DNA from: Lachnospiraceae bacterium
Lineage (GTDB): Bacteria > Bacillota_A > Clostridia > Lachnospirales > Lachnospiraceae
Reading direction: 5' to 3'
NCBI GenBank assembly: GCA_028694115.1
Contig: JAQUUB010000087.1
Span: 1 to 18,609 of the forward strand
DNA: 18,609 nucleotides
Shown: positions 8,107-15,789 of the stretch, in pieces
Numbering within the stretch: position 1 is the first letter of the stretch
How the letters are laid out: every line of letters starts with the position of its first letter
The notes under the pieces: generated by a model
Databases searched by the model: none
What the model was told of the DNA's origin: nothing
What the model saw: only the letters and a program-made list of their open reading frames with translations
Position numbers and translations under genes: made by a program

Positions 8107-10994
8107 TATTTTGCTTCCTTTCGTTTACAGTAGTGTCTCATATCACAGTTGGCACATAGATTTTTATCTTTTGCCCTACCTGAAAAATCTTTTTTCTGGA
8201 TTTTCTCTACAACTTTATCAAACTCTTTAATTGTAGCACCTATTGAAGTGTTTGATTTATCAAAACTTATTGTCGGTACACCATTTTCTTCACCCGTATA
8301 ATAGAGATGCATTTTACTTACTGACTTACCTGTTTTTTCTTCGATTAAGTGTGCATAAGCCTCTAGTTGTCTTCGATATCGTTTCATTTCCTCAGTTTCA
8401 ATTAATATATTTGGTTTCTTCTCAGATTTAAAATCAACAATTTCTACAGTATCGCCTTCTCCACGTATCAAATCAACTTTTCCCATTAATATATAATCCG
8501 ATTTCACAAGGCTTACTTCAACTTCTGCATCTTGAATTATGCTCCAATCCTTCTTAGTGCGTTCTACATATCTCATTACCTGCTTGTAGGCGGCTTCAAT
8601 CTGTGCTTGCCCTAAATAGGAATGCTCACTCTTAGAAAGAGTTGTGTAATTTGTGTCAAACCAATCCCTAATATTTTCAGGAATAATTGTATTCTCTTGT
8701 TTTCGCATAGCAGCTCTATGAACATCTTCAATAGTCTCATGTACCAATGTTCCAAATAAAGTTGCTCCAACTCTCACTTGCGTAAAGCCTAATTCTTTGA
8801 AAAACTTATATTGCAGAGCACAATTTTCGAATAGTGCTATATGAGAAGTAAAAGAAAATGTATCTTTGATATTAACAGGTTTTACTTTTTCTAAAACTAT
8901 GTCTTCCAAATTCACATCTTCATAATCTGGTAGCTTATTATAAAATTCTTCAAAATATTTACTTGGTGTTGCTCCTCTGCCGTTCTTTTCACAGCAAGAT
9001 AACACCAACAGATTCTGTGCCCTTGAGAATGCCGTATAATATAGTCTCCAAAAATCAAAGTACTTAATATCATCTCGACTTTCAAATACGTTTCGATGAA
9101 AATATTTATTCTCTATATCTTCAATAACTGCAGTTGAGTTAATTCTAGGTGTTGCATTCAACGAATCAACCATTACTATCGGAAATTCCATTCCTTTCGA
9201 TTGGTGAATCGTCATAAACGAAATACATCCACTCGGTGCATACTCCGTATCATCTTCATATTCTGTGATTCCACCATCAATTAAAAATCTCAGATACATG
9301 TTAAAAAATCGTTCTACTGCTTGCTCAATGTTAGATTCTGTAAATACATCAATTCGATGTAAATATTCATACTTTCCAAGAATAGATGTTAGAATCGACA
9401 AGTTTCTGGCAGGTCTCTCATCCACTACACCAGTTTTCATTTCTATACCAAGATACTCACTGAATGGTTCAAATTGAAATAATTGATATAGTAAACCTGT
9501 AAAAGCATAGTCTGCATTATCCCTACTTAGATTACTATGCTTTTTCATTTTTTCAGTAATCCATTTTCCTATTGTATCCTTATTGTTTTGAATCAGTTCC
9601 TTCGCAGCTTTTATGCATTCATTCCCGTAATAATCGTATAGTTCTCTAAAGTCAAATTTAAAGTCTCGATCCCTAAGTTTAGATATGTATTCTGGAAAAC
9701 ATAACAATAAGCAACCCAATGCCTCTTTAATTTCTTTTCGTTTAAAGAACATTTCAGAACGCGGAGAATATACTTTAATATCATGATCTTCCAAATACTC
9801 TATCAAATCGATAACTTTATCATTTTTTACTGAACGACACAAAAAAGCTATCTGATTATAATCTGTAAGAATGCCTTTCTTTTTTAAATTCAAAATAAAG
9901 TTTAATACCTGTTCATACCAATCTTCTGGGATTTCTTTTCCAGAACATTTCAAAACAGCTGTCTTTTCACTGTAATTCTTTTTTCCTGGAACAATTTTCT
10001 TATCGAATCGAAAATTTTTCCATAAGAAATCATAAGCCCTGCCATCTGTCGTTTTCATCCATTCATTATAAAAATCAATAATTTGCTTCTCAGAACGATA
10101 ATTTGTAACAAGTTTAACCTGTTTACATATTCCTTCTTCAAAATGTCTTGGAAATTCCAGAATGTTTCGAATGGTCGCTCCTCTGAAACGATATAGGCCT
10201 TGATCATCGTCACCAACTACGCAGATATTTTCATTTTCTCCAGCTATTAAGAATACTAGTAATTCCTGTATATAGTTGGTATCCTGATATTCATCAACCA
10301 TTACATACTTAATTTTTTCTCTAATTTCCCCAAGTATTTCGGGATGGCTTAACAACAGTCTATGTGTTTCAGTCTGAATGCTTGCAAAATCGATTAGGTT
10401 ATCTTGCTCCAGAATGAAATAGTATGTATCCATTATATTTGCTATTGCTACAATACTTTCATCAGAATCCATCTGCATTGCTTCAATATCTACTAACTCT
10501 TCCGATAAATTATTCACATATTTTACAATCGTTCCTGCTTGTCTCCATGCTCCCGTAGCATTGGGAAATAAAGTATCGAAATATTCTACTTTACGAAATT
10601 CATTTATCTTCTGAAAAACCATATATTGCTGGTCAAAATTATCCAGCATTCGATAGTTCTTTTTAATTCGCGTATATTCCAAATGCTCCTTAAGTATTCT
10701 TAAACAAATAGAATGAAACGTGCCTATATACATTTCATTTATATTTATAGATATTCCGATATTCAATAATTCATTGGTGATACGGGTAATTAGTTCTTTT
10801 GCAGCCTTTTCAGTAAATGTAGCTATCATAATTTCTTCTGGATTTACACTACATTCTGTAATCAAGTAAACAACTCGTTTTACCAGCGTATATGTTTTTC
10901 CTGTTCCTGGTCCTGCAATAATTAAAAGTGGACCATCTGTAGTTTCTATTGCAAATCTTTGCTCTCTATTTGCCTCCCCATAATCCAAACTCAT
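8106..10994 (-). CDS. UvrD-type helicase fused to Fe-S RecB-family nuclease
   Basis: A SF1A helicase of about 962 aa with a C-terminal nuclease. Counting from the ATG at 11000: Walker A AGPGTGKT (29-36), DEYQD (236-240), GDDDQ (263-267), NYRS (300-303), TIHQSKGMEF (597-606) and the motif VI arginine in YTAFSRAQ (655-662). The nuclease has all RecB landmarks: His754 in GTLVHE, Asp843 in GKVDLI, DFK (856-858) and QLEAY (878-882). Cys727 plus Cys949, Cys952 and Cys958 (C-x2-C-x5-C) form the split four-Cys Fe-S staple known from AddB-like nucleases. It probably unwinds and degrades DNA ends, perhaps those made by the adjacent Res. I choose the ATG at 10994, 6 nt after GGGAG; the ATG at 11000 abuts that site. 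Overlap with mod points to a shared job. It is not AddA or AddB, since both activities are in one chain. Confidence 0.87.
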   Translation of the reverse strand: MSLDYGEANREQRFAIETTDGPLLIIAGPGTGKTYTLVKRVVYLITECSVNPEEIMIATFTEKAAKELITRITNELLNIGISININEMYIGTFHSICLRILKEHLEYTRIKKNYRMLDNFDQQYMVFQKINEFRKVEYFDTLFPNATGAWRQAGTIVKYVNNLSEELVDIEAMQMDSDESIVAIANIMDTYYFILEQDNLIDFASIQTETHRLLLSHPEILGEIREKIKYVMVDEYQDTNYIQELLVFLIAGENENICVVGDDDQGLYRFRGATIRNILEFPRHFEEGICKQVKLVTNYRSEKQIIDFYNEWMKTTDGRAYDFLWKNFRFDKKIVPGKKNYSEKTAVLKCSGKEIPEDWYEQVLNFILNLKKKGILTDYNQIAFLCRSVKNDKVIDLIEYLEDHDIKVYSPRSEMFFKRKEIKEALGCLLLCFPEYISKLRDRDFKFDFRELYDYYGNECIKAAKELIQNNKDTIGKWITEKMKKHSNLSRDNADYAFTGLLYQLFQFEPFSEYLGIEMKTGVVDERPARNLSILTSILGKYEYLHRIDVFTESNIEQAVERFFNMYLRFLIDGGITEYEDDTEYAPSGCISFMTIHQSKGMEFPIVMVDSLNATPRINSTAVIEDIENKYFHRNVFESRDDIKYFDFWRLYYTAFSRAQNLLVLSCCEKNGRGATPSKYFEEFYNKLPDYEDVNLEDIVLEKVKPVNIKDTFSFTSHIALFENCALQYKFFKELGFTQVRVGATLFGTLVHETIEDVHRAAMRKQENTIIPENIRDWFDTNYTTLSKSEHSYLGQAQIEAAYKQVMRYVERTKKDWSIIQDAEVEVSLVKSDYILMGKVDLIRGEGDTVEIVDFKSEKKPNILIETEEMKRYRRQLEAYAHLIEEKTGKSVSKMHLYYTGEENGVPTISFDKSNTSIGATIKEFDKVVEKIQKKDFSGRAKDKNLCANCDMRHYCKRKEAK

Positions 10995-11000
10995 AGTCAT

Positions 11001-11090
11001 CTCCCTATATAAATGTATATTTTATATGTAACTTCATTATTTTTTTTCTTAAGTCTACCACATTTACCTGTCCCTTTTTCAGGACTCACG
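11001..11090 (-). promoter_or_regulatory. AT-rich leader between winged-helix gene and UvrD gene
   Basis: On the minus strand this gap has a TATAAA box in an AT-rich segment but no clear -35. CTTAAGT and ACTTAAG form 7-bp inverted arms, one of them inside the end of the winged-helix gene. The run of eight A residues on the minus strand rules out an intrinsic terminator in that direction, so read-through from the regulator gene into the UvrD gene is expected. Confidence 0.25.
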
Positions 11091-11354
11091 CTACTTAAGC
11101 GACAACTTTTTCAACACTTCATATGCTTTACTCGTAACAATATACCGCCCCTTTGTATGAAGCATTTCAACATATCCATCGTCAATCAATTCTTTCAGTA
11201 TCTGGTTCACCTTTAGTTTCCCACAGGGCACCAGGTTAGCTATTTCTTGCTGATTCAATGGGCAGATGCTCTTCCCATCGATTTGTAACTGATTTTCCTT
11301 TAGAATTACTAATACCTTTGTTTTTTCATTTACAAAGCCAAGTATTTCATTCAT
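11091..11354 (-). CDS. Small winged-helix DNA-binding regulator
   Basis: An 87-aa protein with a winged helix-turn-helix like that of Crp/MarR-type regulators. QQEIANLVPCG and VNQILKELIDDGYV read as the two HTH helices, and a Gly-Arg-Tyr-Ile-Val strand follows as the wing. There is no room for a ligand domain. It is the first gene of the cargo transcription unit, and its promoter is overlapped by a palindrome, so it may bind there and repress itself and the downstream nuclease genes, as C proteins time some restriction systems. The ATG at 11354 has GAGGAT 6 nt upstream. It lies between the relaxase and the cargo, so it could instead be a backbone regulator of transfer; sequence alone does not decide. 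Confidence 0.7.
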   Translation of the reverse strand: MNEILGFVNEKTKVLVILKENQLQIDGKSICPLNQQEIANLVPCGKLKVNQILKELIDDGYVEMLHTKGRYIVTSKAYEVLKKLSLK

Positions 11355-11387
11355 ATTCTAATCCTCATTCTCTAAAAATCATTTCTT

Positions 11388-11410
11388 AATGGTTTAATTT
11401 TAAAACCATT
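11388..11410. promoter_or_regulatory. Operator-like palindrome (8-bp arms) over the cargo promoter
   Basis: AATGGTTT (11388-11395) and AAACCATT (11403-11410) are perfect inverted arms around a 7-bp AT spacer. The dyad covers the downstream half of the -10 box and the expected transcription start of the winged-helix gene. This is where a repressor dimer blocks RNA polymerase, so it is the best candidate operator for the product of that gene. Confidence 0.6.
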
Positions 11411-11436
11411 TTACCATAACAACTTTTCCAAAACAA
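11408..11436 (-). promoter_or_regulatory. Promoter of the regulator/defence operon
   Basis: On the minus strand a TTGTTT -35 (11431-11436) and a TAAAAT -10 (11408-11413) are separated by exactly 17 bp, a good vegetative sigma-A spacing. Transcription would start near 11401, about 45 nt before the winged-helix start codon. It lies just after the relaxase terminator, giving the cargo an independent transcript. Confidence 0.6.
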
Positions 11437-11474
11437 ACGATTTTTGAAGTTTTATGCAAATAACTATTTTAAAG

Positions 11475-11519
11475 AAAAAACGTGCTGTTACAGTTAATAT
11501 ATAACCAATAACAACACGT
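11475..11519 (-). terminator. Rho-independent terminator after the relaxase gene
   Basis: On the minus strand ACGTGTTGTTA (11519-11509) pairs with TAACAGCACGT (11490-11480), an 11-bp stem with one G-U pair, followed at once by a run of six T residues. It begins 8 nt after the relaxase stop and separates the mobilization genes from the cargo operon. Confidence 0.85.
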
Positions 11520-11526
11520 CCCTAAA

Positions 11527-13578
11527 CTACCTACTTCTATCCCATTTCTTTTCCTGTATTCCATCTGTCCGATTCATCATCTTAGCCTCATAAATCTCCT
11601 GATATCCTTCAAACAATTCTGAACTGGACATCTTTTGATTCATCTTCCTCATAACCTCTTTATACAAATTCAAATTATAATTATTATCTGCCATATCAAA
11701 TTCAAAATACTTTGCCTTAGAAACCACAGATAAAGGAGAATATGATTCAGGAGTAATTCCATCCACCAGCATCTCAACAGCTATCAACTCAGATTTCTTA
11801 TCTAGCAAACTGGATTTATAAGCATTTTCCAATTCCTGAGCCTCATCATACACTTCTCCAAAATAAATTGGATGACCAATACGCTTAAAATAAGCTTCTA
11901 CCATAGCATAAACATCTTCCTTATCCGTCATCTTATAACGCTTCACTTTTTCTTCTACAGATAAAAGAGAATACTCCAAAAACCTAGCAGGAAGTGGCTC
12001 TGTATAAGCAACTAATTCCGGTTTTGCTTCTACTTGATCTAGCGCAATGCTTTGTAAATCTCGCTCACTTGCCAGTTCCTCCGCTTGCAACAGAACATCT
12101 TGAACCTGCACCAGCTCCTTATCCTGTAGTATCTCCTGATGTTCATTGTAATCCATGTTAGGCAAAAGTTGTTCCTCATAAAATACCACCGGCTTCTCCA
12201 TTGGTTTCTGAACCTCAAATACTTTCTCATCTTCCAAATACAAATTTCCCCTTATAATTTCAGTTTTCAGTTCCACCACTCTCTCCTCAACAAACTCAGG
12301 AATTTCAATCTTATTCGTAGAATTAATTACTTCAAACTCTGATACCACATCTATTGCAGTATCTAACTTTTCAGTCAAACATCGTTCTGCCATTGCAACC
12401 ATATTCTTGGCTTCTTTTTTCTCGACCTTCAGCTGATCCAGCTTACTGTACTCGTCAATTCGCCATTTCTGATACGCCCTCCAATCCCCATCAGAATTAC
12501 AAGCACGCTTCTTACTGGAATTTTGCTTGTAAATAGAGTCCTGAATTTTTGTAATTTCATCAATACGCTCCAGCTTACTTTCTCTAGTATCAAGTAGATC
12601 CTCTATGGAACGTATATTATTATTTGCAAGAAACAGATACTCTTCCTGCAACTTATGAAATAACATCAAATCCTTTGCATACTTGGCTGATTTCACATAA
12701 AAACGCTTCTGCTCAATCATACGCAATCGATACATCTTTCCATAAAACTTCTTTTGATAAGGTGACATATTACTTCGCTTTATCCAAGTTGGATTTGAAA
12801 CTTGAAAATGTGGTATATGAGTACTCGTATATTCAAAACAATATTTGAATTTGTCCATGGCAAAATATTCATCCATCTTATCCAAACGATGATACAACTT
12901 CCGTCCAGGCATCTTAACAGTAAGATATTCTTTCGGCTTAAATTCATAGCCTAATCGCTGCATTAAAAACAAAAAATGTTCCATGCTCCCAGCATAGGAA
13001 GCACAAAACATTGCGTCTCGATGAATCATTTCTTTAAATGTCTGTTCATATTGCCATTCTTTTCTGGAAAGATTCTGCGAATTCTTTACATACTCAGCCT
13101 CGATAATGGATAATCCATATTCCTTGCATAGCTTGTTAGTAATGGGTTGAATTATATGCTTCCAGTCACCCTTCTTATAATCATATTTTCTACCATCAAG
13201 AAGACTTACACTATTCCAAACGATGTGACTGTGAATATGATCCTTATCAATATGAACGGCATAAACAGCTTCATATCTGTCACCAAGAAATTCCTCCGTA
13301 AATCTTCGTGCCATATCAAAAGCAATTTCTGGTGTTCCCTCTCCTGGCTTCAAAGACAGTACGATATGATATCCCTGCCTCTTATTCGTCTTCTGAAATA
13401 GTTTCTTTGTATCCATCATCTGGCCAAAGGCTGTTTCTGGCAGACAGTTTACACTGCCCACCAAAAATAATTTTTCCGTCTTGTCTGGATTCTGAATATA
13501 CTCCAATGCATTTTGAAGATGTTGTGCCGGATTACGGTTTTTATCTGAATTCATGTGCATGATTTTCGTAATTGCCAT
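11527..13578 (-). CDS. mobA: MOBP-type relaxase/mobilization nuclease
   Basis: A 683-aa relaxase of the Relaxase/Mobilization nuclease family. The HUH metal motif is clear in HIDKDHIHSH (His109, His114, His116, His118), and Tyr27 in LEYIQNP is the likely nucleophile that nicks oriT and stays bound to the 5' end. After the N-terminal catalytic domain comes a long basic, helical and partly coiled region, with an acidic region toward the C-terminus, which may contact a helper coupling protein; no primase or helicase motif is visible. No coupling protein or type IV secretion gene is in the window, so transfer would depend on a co-resident conjugative element. The start overlaps mobC by 28 nt, with AAGGAGG 10 nt upstream. 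Catalytic motifs appear intact. Confidence 0.9.
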   Translation of the reverse strand: MAITKIMHMNSDKNRNPAQHLQNALEYIQNPDKTEKLFLVGSVNCLPETAFGQMMDTKKLFQKTNKRQGYHIVLSLKPGEGTPEIAFDMARRFTEEFLGDRYEAVYAVHIDKDHIHSHIVWNSVSLLDGRKYDYKKGDWKHIIQPITNKLCKEYGLSIIEAEYVKNSQNLSRKEWQYEQTFKEMIHRDAMFCASYAGSMEHFLFLMQRLGYEFKPKEYLTVKMPGRKLYHRLDKMDEYFAMDKFKYCFEYTSTHIPHFQVSNPTWIKRSNMSPYQKKFYGKMYRLRMIEQKRFYVKSAKYAKDLMLFHKLQEEYLFLANNNIRSIEDLLDTRESKLERIDEITKIQDSIYKQNSSKKRACNSDGDWRAYQKWRIDEYSKLDQLKVEKKEAKNMVAMAERCLTEKLDTAIDVVSEFEVINSTNKIEIPEFVEERVVELKTEIIRGNLYLEDEKVFEVQKPMEKPVVFYEEQLLPNMDYNEHQEILQDKELVQVQDVLLQAEELASERDLQSIALDQVEAKPELVAYTEPLPARFLEYSLLSVEEKVKRYKMTDKEDVYAMVEAYFKRIGHPIYFGEVYDEAQELENAYKSSLLDKKSELIAVEMLVDGITPESYSPLSVVSKAKYFEFDMADNNYNLNLYKEVMRKMNQKMSSSELFEGYQEIYEAKMMNRTDGIQEKKWDRSR

Positions 13579-13919
13579 ACGTCTAGTACCTCCTTCAAAA
13601 TATCCTGAAGCTTTACCACTTCCTGACGAGCCTCTTCTATTGCCGAAAAATATATCTGCCCTTGCGCATTTGCCAAATGTGCCATCTGGTTTACATTGTT
13701 CGATACTCCAGAAACTTTTCTAATCAACTGTGCCCTATCTGCCATAAATGTTGGATCAATCCCTTTTGCATTCTGAATCAAAGCTCGCAAATATTTGCTT
13801 CGATCCATTCCCGCTGATTTCGCATCTGATTCCAGTTTCATAAAATCTTCCTCTGATAATTTCAAAGAAACGTGACAATCCTTCTTACAGGATAGGTATT
13901 TTCGTTTTCCATTTGTCAT
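13551..13919 (-). CDS. mobC: MobC-like relaxosome accessory protein
   Basis: A 122-aa basic protein. The N-terminal part (HVSLKLSEEDF and following) fits a ribbon-helix-helix DNA-binding fold, and VSGVSNNVNQMAHLAN resembles the conserved GxNxNQxA-type motif of the MobC family. It would bind oriT and help the relaxase melt the nick region. It overlaps the relaxase gene and directly follows the oriT candidate. I choose the ATG at 13919, with GGAGGA 7 nt upstream; the TTG at 13934 overlaps that ribosome site. Confidence 0.85.
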   Translation of the reverse strand: MTNGKRKYLSCKKDCHVSLKLSEEDFMKLESDAKSAGMDRSKYLRALIQNAKGIDPTFMADRAQLIRKVSGVSNNVNQMAHLANAQGQIYFSAIEEARQEVVKLQDILKEVLDVWQLRKSCT

Positions 13920-13977
13920 ATAAAAATCCTCCAATCTTCCTTAGTGTTTTGGTACAAATCTCTCTTATCTGTGCCAT
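13885..13977 (-). CDS. Possible 30-aa leader peptide ORF overlapping mobC
   Basis: An ATG at 13977 has AAGGAG 9 nt upstream and opens a 30-codon frame, beginning MAQIREICTKTLRKIGG and ending at a TAA inside the start of mobC in a different frame. The peptide is basic and could form an amphipathic helix. The ribosome site is as strong as that of mobC, so translation is plausible, either as a coupling leader for mobC or as a small protein. I recognise no family. Confidence 0.4.
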   Translation of the reverse strand: MAQIREICTKTLRKIGGFLYDKWKTKIPIL

Positions 13978-14040
13978 TGTCTTTATCTCCTTTCTTCCCT
14001 GGCTAATGCCAAAGTAATATTCTTAGTACGGTTCACAGGG

Positions 14041-14137
14041 TTTGCAAGATACGGAAAAGGTAGCACTTTTCCCATCCGCAACAGCGGACGTCTTGGCAGG
14101 AGCACCTGCACCCGATATTTAGCCCACCGCAGTGGGC
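14041..14137 (-). other. oriT: Candidate origin of transfer (oriT) with MOBP-like nick motif
   Basis: Four perfect short inverted repeats follow one another: GGAAAAG/CTTTTCC (14053-14072), TCCGC/GCGGA (14075-14088), GCAGG/CCTGC (14096-14109) and GCCCAC/GTGGGC (14122-14137). On the minus strand the first hairpin is followed directly by GTATCTTGCAAACCC. TATCTTGC resembles the YATCCTG|Y nick consensus of IncP-like MOBP origins, which predicts a nick between 14045 and 14044. The relaxase and MobC genes lie just downstream, and the region is more GC-rich than its surroundings. Location and structure are convincing; the exact nick is inferred. Confidence 0.7.
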
Positions 14138-14190
14138 GATATAATATACAATAAAATTACACTTATGATATTCACCAAAAGCATAAAAAT

Positions 14191-14326
14191 ATCAGAAATG
14201 AAATCTATCAACCTCTTCTGATTGCAAAAAGCAAGACATCTGACGTCAGTCATTTCATCAGCAATTTTTGATGTCAGAATGGCTTTTTCATGATGTCATC
14301 TTTTCACAAGTGATTTCATTTCTGAT
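14191..14326. repeat. Nested inverted repeats with TGAYGTCA motifs (possible partition site or structured RNA)
   Basis: A perfect 15-bp inverted pair, ATCAGAAATGAAATC (14191-14205) and GATTTCATTTCTGAT (14312-14326), encloses AAAAAGC/GCTTTTT (14226-14232 with 14282-14288) and GACATC/GATGTC (14235-14240 with 14270-14275). TGAYGTCA occurs at 14241-14248, 14269-14276 and 14291-14298, with a weaker reversed copy near 14234. The outer right arm begins 5 nt past the stop of the ParR-like gene. It could be ParR binding sites, a folded 3' RNA, or an elaborate terminator; only a weak T-rich stretch follows on the minus strand. Confidence 0.6.
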
Positions 14327-14331
14327 TTCTT

Positions 14332-14811
14332 TTAGAAAATATTGTCCAAATCCAAGTACTCATTATCAGCAACTTCCGCTTCGCTGATATCAGCTTTGAT
14401 TTCAGCTTGTTTTACCTCGGCATTGGGTGAAATACAAACAGCCTTCTCATCAATAGCACCACTTGTATACTTCTCTGCAAGTGCCCTCCCAATGGATGAC
14501 ACACCATCTGTTTCTCCAGCCAGCAGACCAATCAAAAATCCACCAACTACCTTGGGAAGATCTGCTGTTAATTGCTCCATCACGCCATGTGTAATGCGCT
14601 TGATAAATTCTTCTTCACGCTCTCGTGTCTCCAGATATGGATCATCTTTCAACTCTGCCATCTTGTGATAATAGCTGTTAATTGCATCGACTATAAAATC
14701 CTGCTGTGATGAACAAATCTCCTTATCCAGTTGGTGAAGATACTCCCATGCCTCCTTATGCTTAGGATTATTGGCATAGAAGCGAACGGTCTTTTGCTCT
14801 GTGTCCTTCAT
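14332..14811 (-). CDS. parR: ParR-like partition adaptor (ribbon-helix-helix)
   Basis: A 159-aa protein whose N-terminal 50 residues (KTVRFYANN, then two helices containing SSQQDFIVDAINSYY) fit the ribbon-helix-helix domain of ParR-type adaptors. A Gly-rich helical patch (VVGGFLIGLLAGE) sits mid-protein and the C-terminus is acidic. ParR links centromere-like DNA to ParM filaments. It directly follows the actin-like gene, the canonical order for type II partition. I choose the ATG at 14811, 9 nt after AAGGGAG; the TTG at 14820 abuts that site. The repeat cluster just beyond its stop is a candidate binding site, though in the known ParMRC systems the centromere is usually upstream of parM. Assignment rests on domain and context. 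Confidence 0.7.
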   Translation of the reverse strand: MKDTEQKTVRFYANNPKHKEAWEYLHQLDKEICSSQQDFIVDAINSYYHKMAELKDDPYLETREREEEFIKRITHGVMEQLTADLPKVVGGFLIGLLAGETDGVSSIGRALAEKYTSGAIDEKAVCISPNAEVKQAEIKADISEAEVADNEYLDLDNIF

Positions 14812-14828
14812 TTGCACCAACTCCCTTC

Positions 14829-15758
14829 TTAAGCACGTCTACGTTTGCGCATTGCAAGATAGCAGAAATACTCGAAGCCTTTGGCATTGGCACAAATGTC
14901 ATGATTAAAGAATACTCTTGTCGCTTCATATTCTCCAAAAAGCTCTACCAGTTTTGCTCCACCACCCATGAAATGAAGTTTCATCAGTTTGGAATTATAG
15001 CCAAGCTCCTTTAATTTCAAGAAAATACTTTGCACATAGGTCTTCGCTGTTTCTTCCATGAACATCAGATATTCCACATCCACATCAGCTCTTCCCTTCA
15101 TAAGATAGGAATTTAAGAGACTTTCATCTAGTTCGACCTGAAACTTATTGAGCACTGCATCGTGAATCAGCAAGGCGCATTGTTTTACGCCAAGAATTTC
15201 CGTCCACATCTTTTTCTCAATGGTTCTACCATCCTGAAGATACATAACATTCATGGTTCCATTTCCAATGTCAGCCAACATATTAAGTCCATGATAAGAA
15301 CCTAACTTTTCTGCCACAGCAGCATAACATTGTGGCATTACACTGCATCCAGTGATGTCTACAAAATATTTGCTTCCACAATAGGTAAATTCCACATGCT
15401 TATTTCGAAGTAAATATCTCTTGAATTCCTCCTGCTGTACGTCCCTCCATTTCAGTGGTAACCCTACTGCAAGGTGAACTTGCTCCCGTGTAATTCCTCT
15501 TAGTCGAAGTTCCTTTGCAATTGCTGCAATGGTAAGAATATAAAAATCATCATCGTTAATTTTCTCAGATGCATATGGCTTATGCCCCTGATTCAGCACA
15601 TAATACTTTCCCTCAAAGAATAAATAATCTCTGCTCATAATCGGCTCTGTGTCATATACCGCCATTCCATTGCTAAATACAATATTTGCTGTTTTCATAT
15701 TTCCGAAACCGTGATCTACAGCAATAATCAGGCTCCCATCTACTCTATATTGATTCAT
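14829..15758 (-). CDS. parM: ParM/StbA-family actin-like ATPase
   Basis: A 309-aa actin-like protein. Phosphate-1 is AVDHGFGNMKT with Asp15, phosphate-2 is ADIGNGTM with Asp163, and the adenosine motif is FMGGGAKL (263-270). These mark the ParM/StbA group that polymerises and pushes plasmid copies apart. It probably stabilises the circular form of the element, or more than one copy, after excision. An AGAGAGGA site lies 6 nt before the ATG. It lies 31 nt after the TnpV-like gene and just before the ParR-like gene, so the three may be one operon. Confidence 0.88.
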   Translation of the reverse strand: MNQYRVDGSLIIAVDHGFGNMKTANIVFSNGMAVYDTEPIMSRDYLFFEGKYYVLNQGHKPYASEKINDDDFYILTIAAIAKELRLRGITREQVHLAVGLPLKWRDVQQEEFKRYLLRNKHVEFTYCGSKYFVDITGCSVMPQCYAAVAEKLGSYHGLNMLADIGNGTMNVMYLQDGRTIEKKMWTEILGVKQCALLIHDAVLNKFQVELDESLLNSYLMKGRADVDVEYLMFMEETAKTYVQSIFLKLKELGYNSKLMKLHFMGGGAKLVELFGEYEATRVFFNHDICANAKGFEYFCYLAMRKRRRA

Positions 15759-15789
15759 AAAAAATCCTCTCTTCCTTCTGTTTGTTTAT

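Noticed and set aside
8106..10994. Gabija (GajB) or AddAB recombination helicase
   Set aside because: No GajA-like OLD nuclease is adjacent and no second AddA/AddB subunit is present; helicase and Fe-S nuclease are in one chain next to Mod.
263..11000. BREX or DISARM system
   Set aside because: There is a methyltransferase and helicases, but no PglZ-like phosphatase, BrxC/BrxL, DUF1998 protein or phospholipase-D protein; the Mod/Res motifs fit type III restriction better.
12039..12230. Minus-strand ORF in another frame inside the relaxase gene
   Set aside because: Entirely nested in the relaxase, with Arg/Trp-rich content typical of a frame-shifted shadow.
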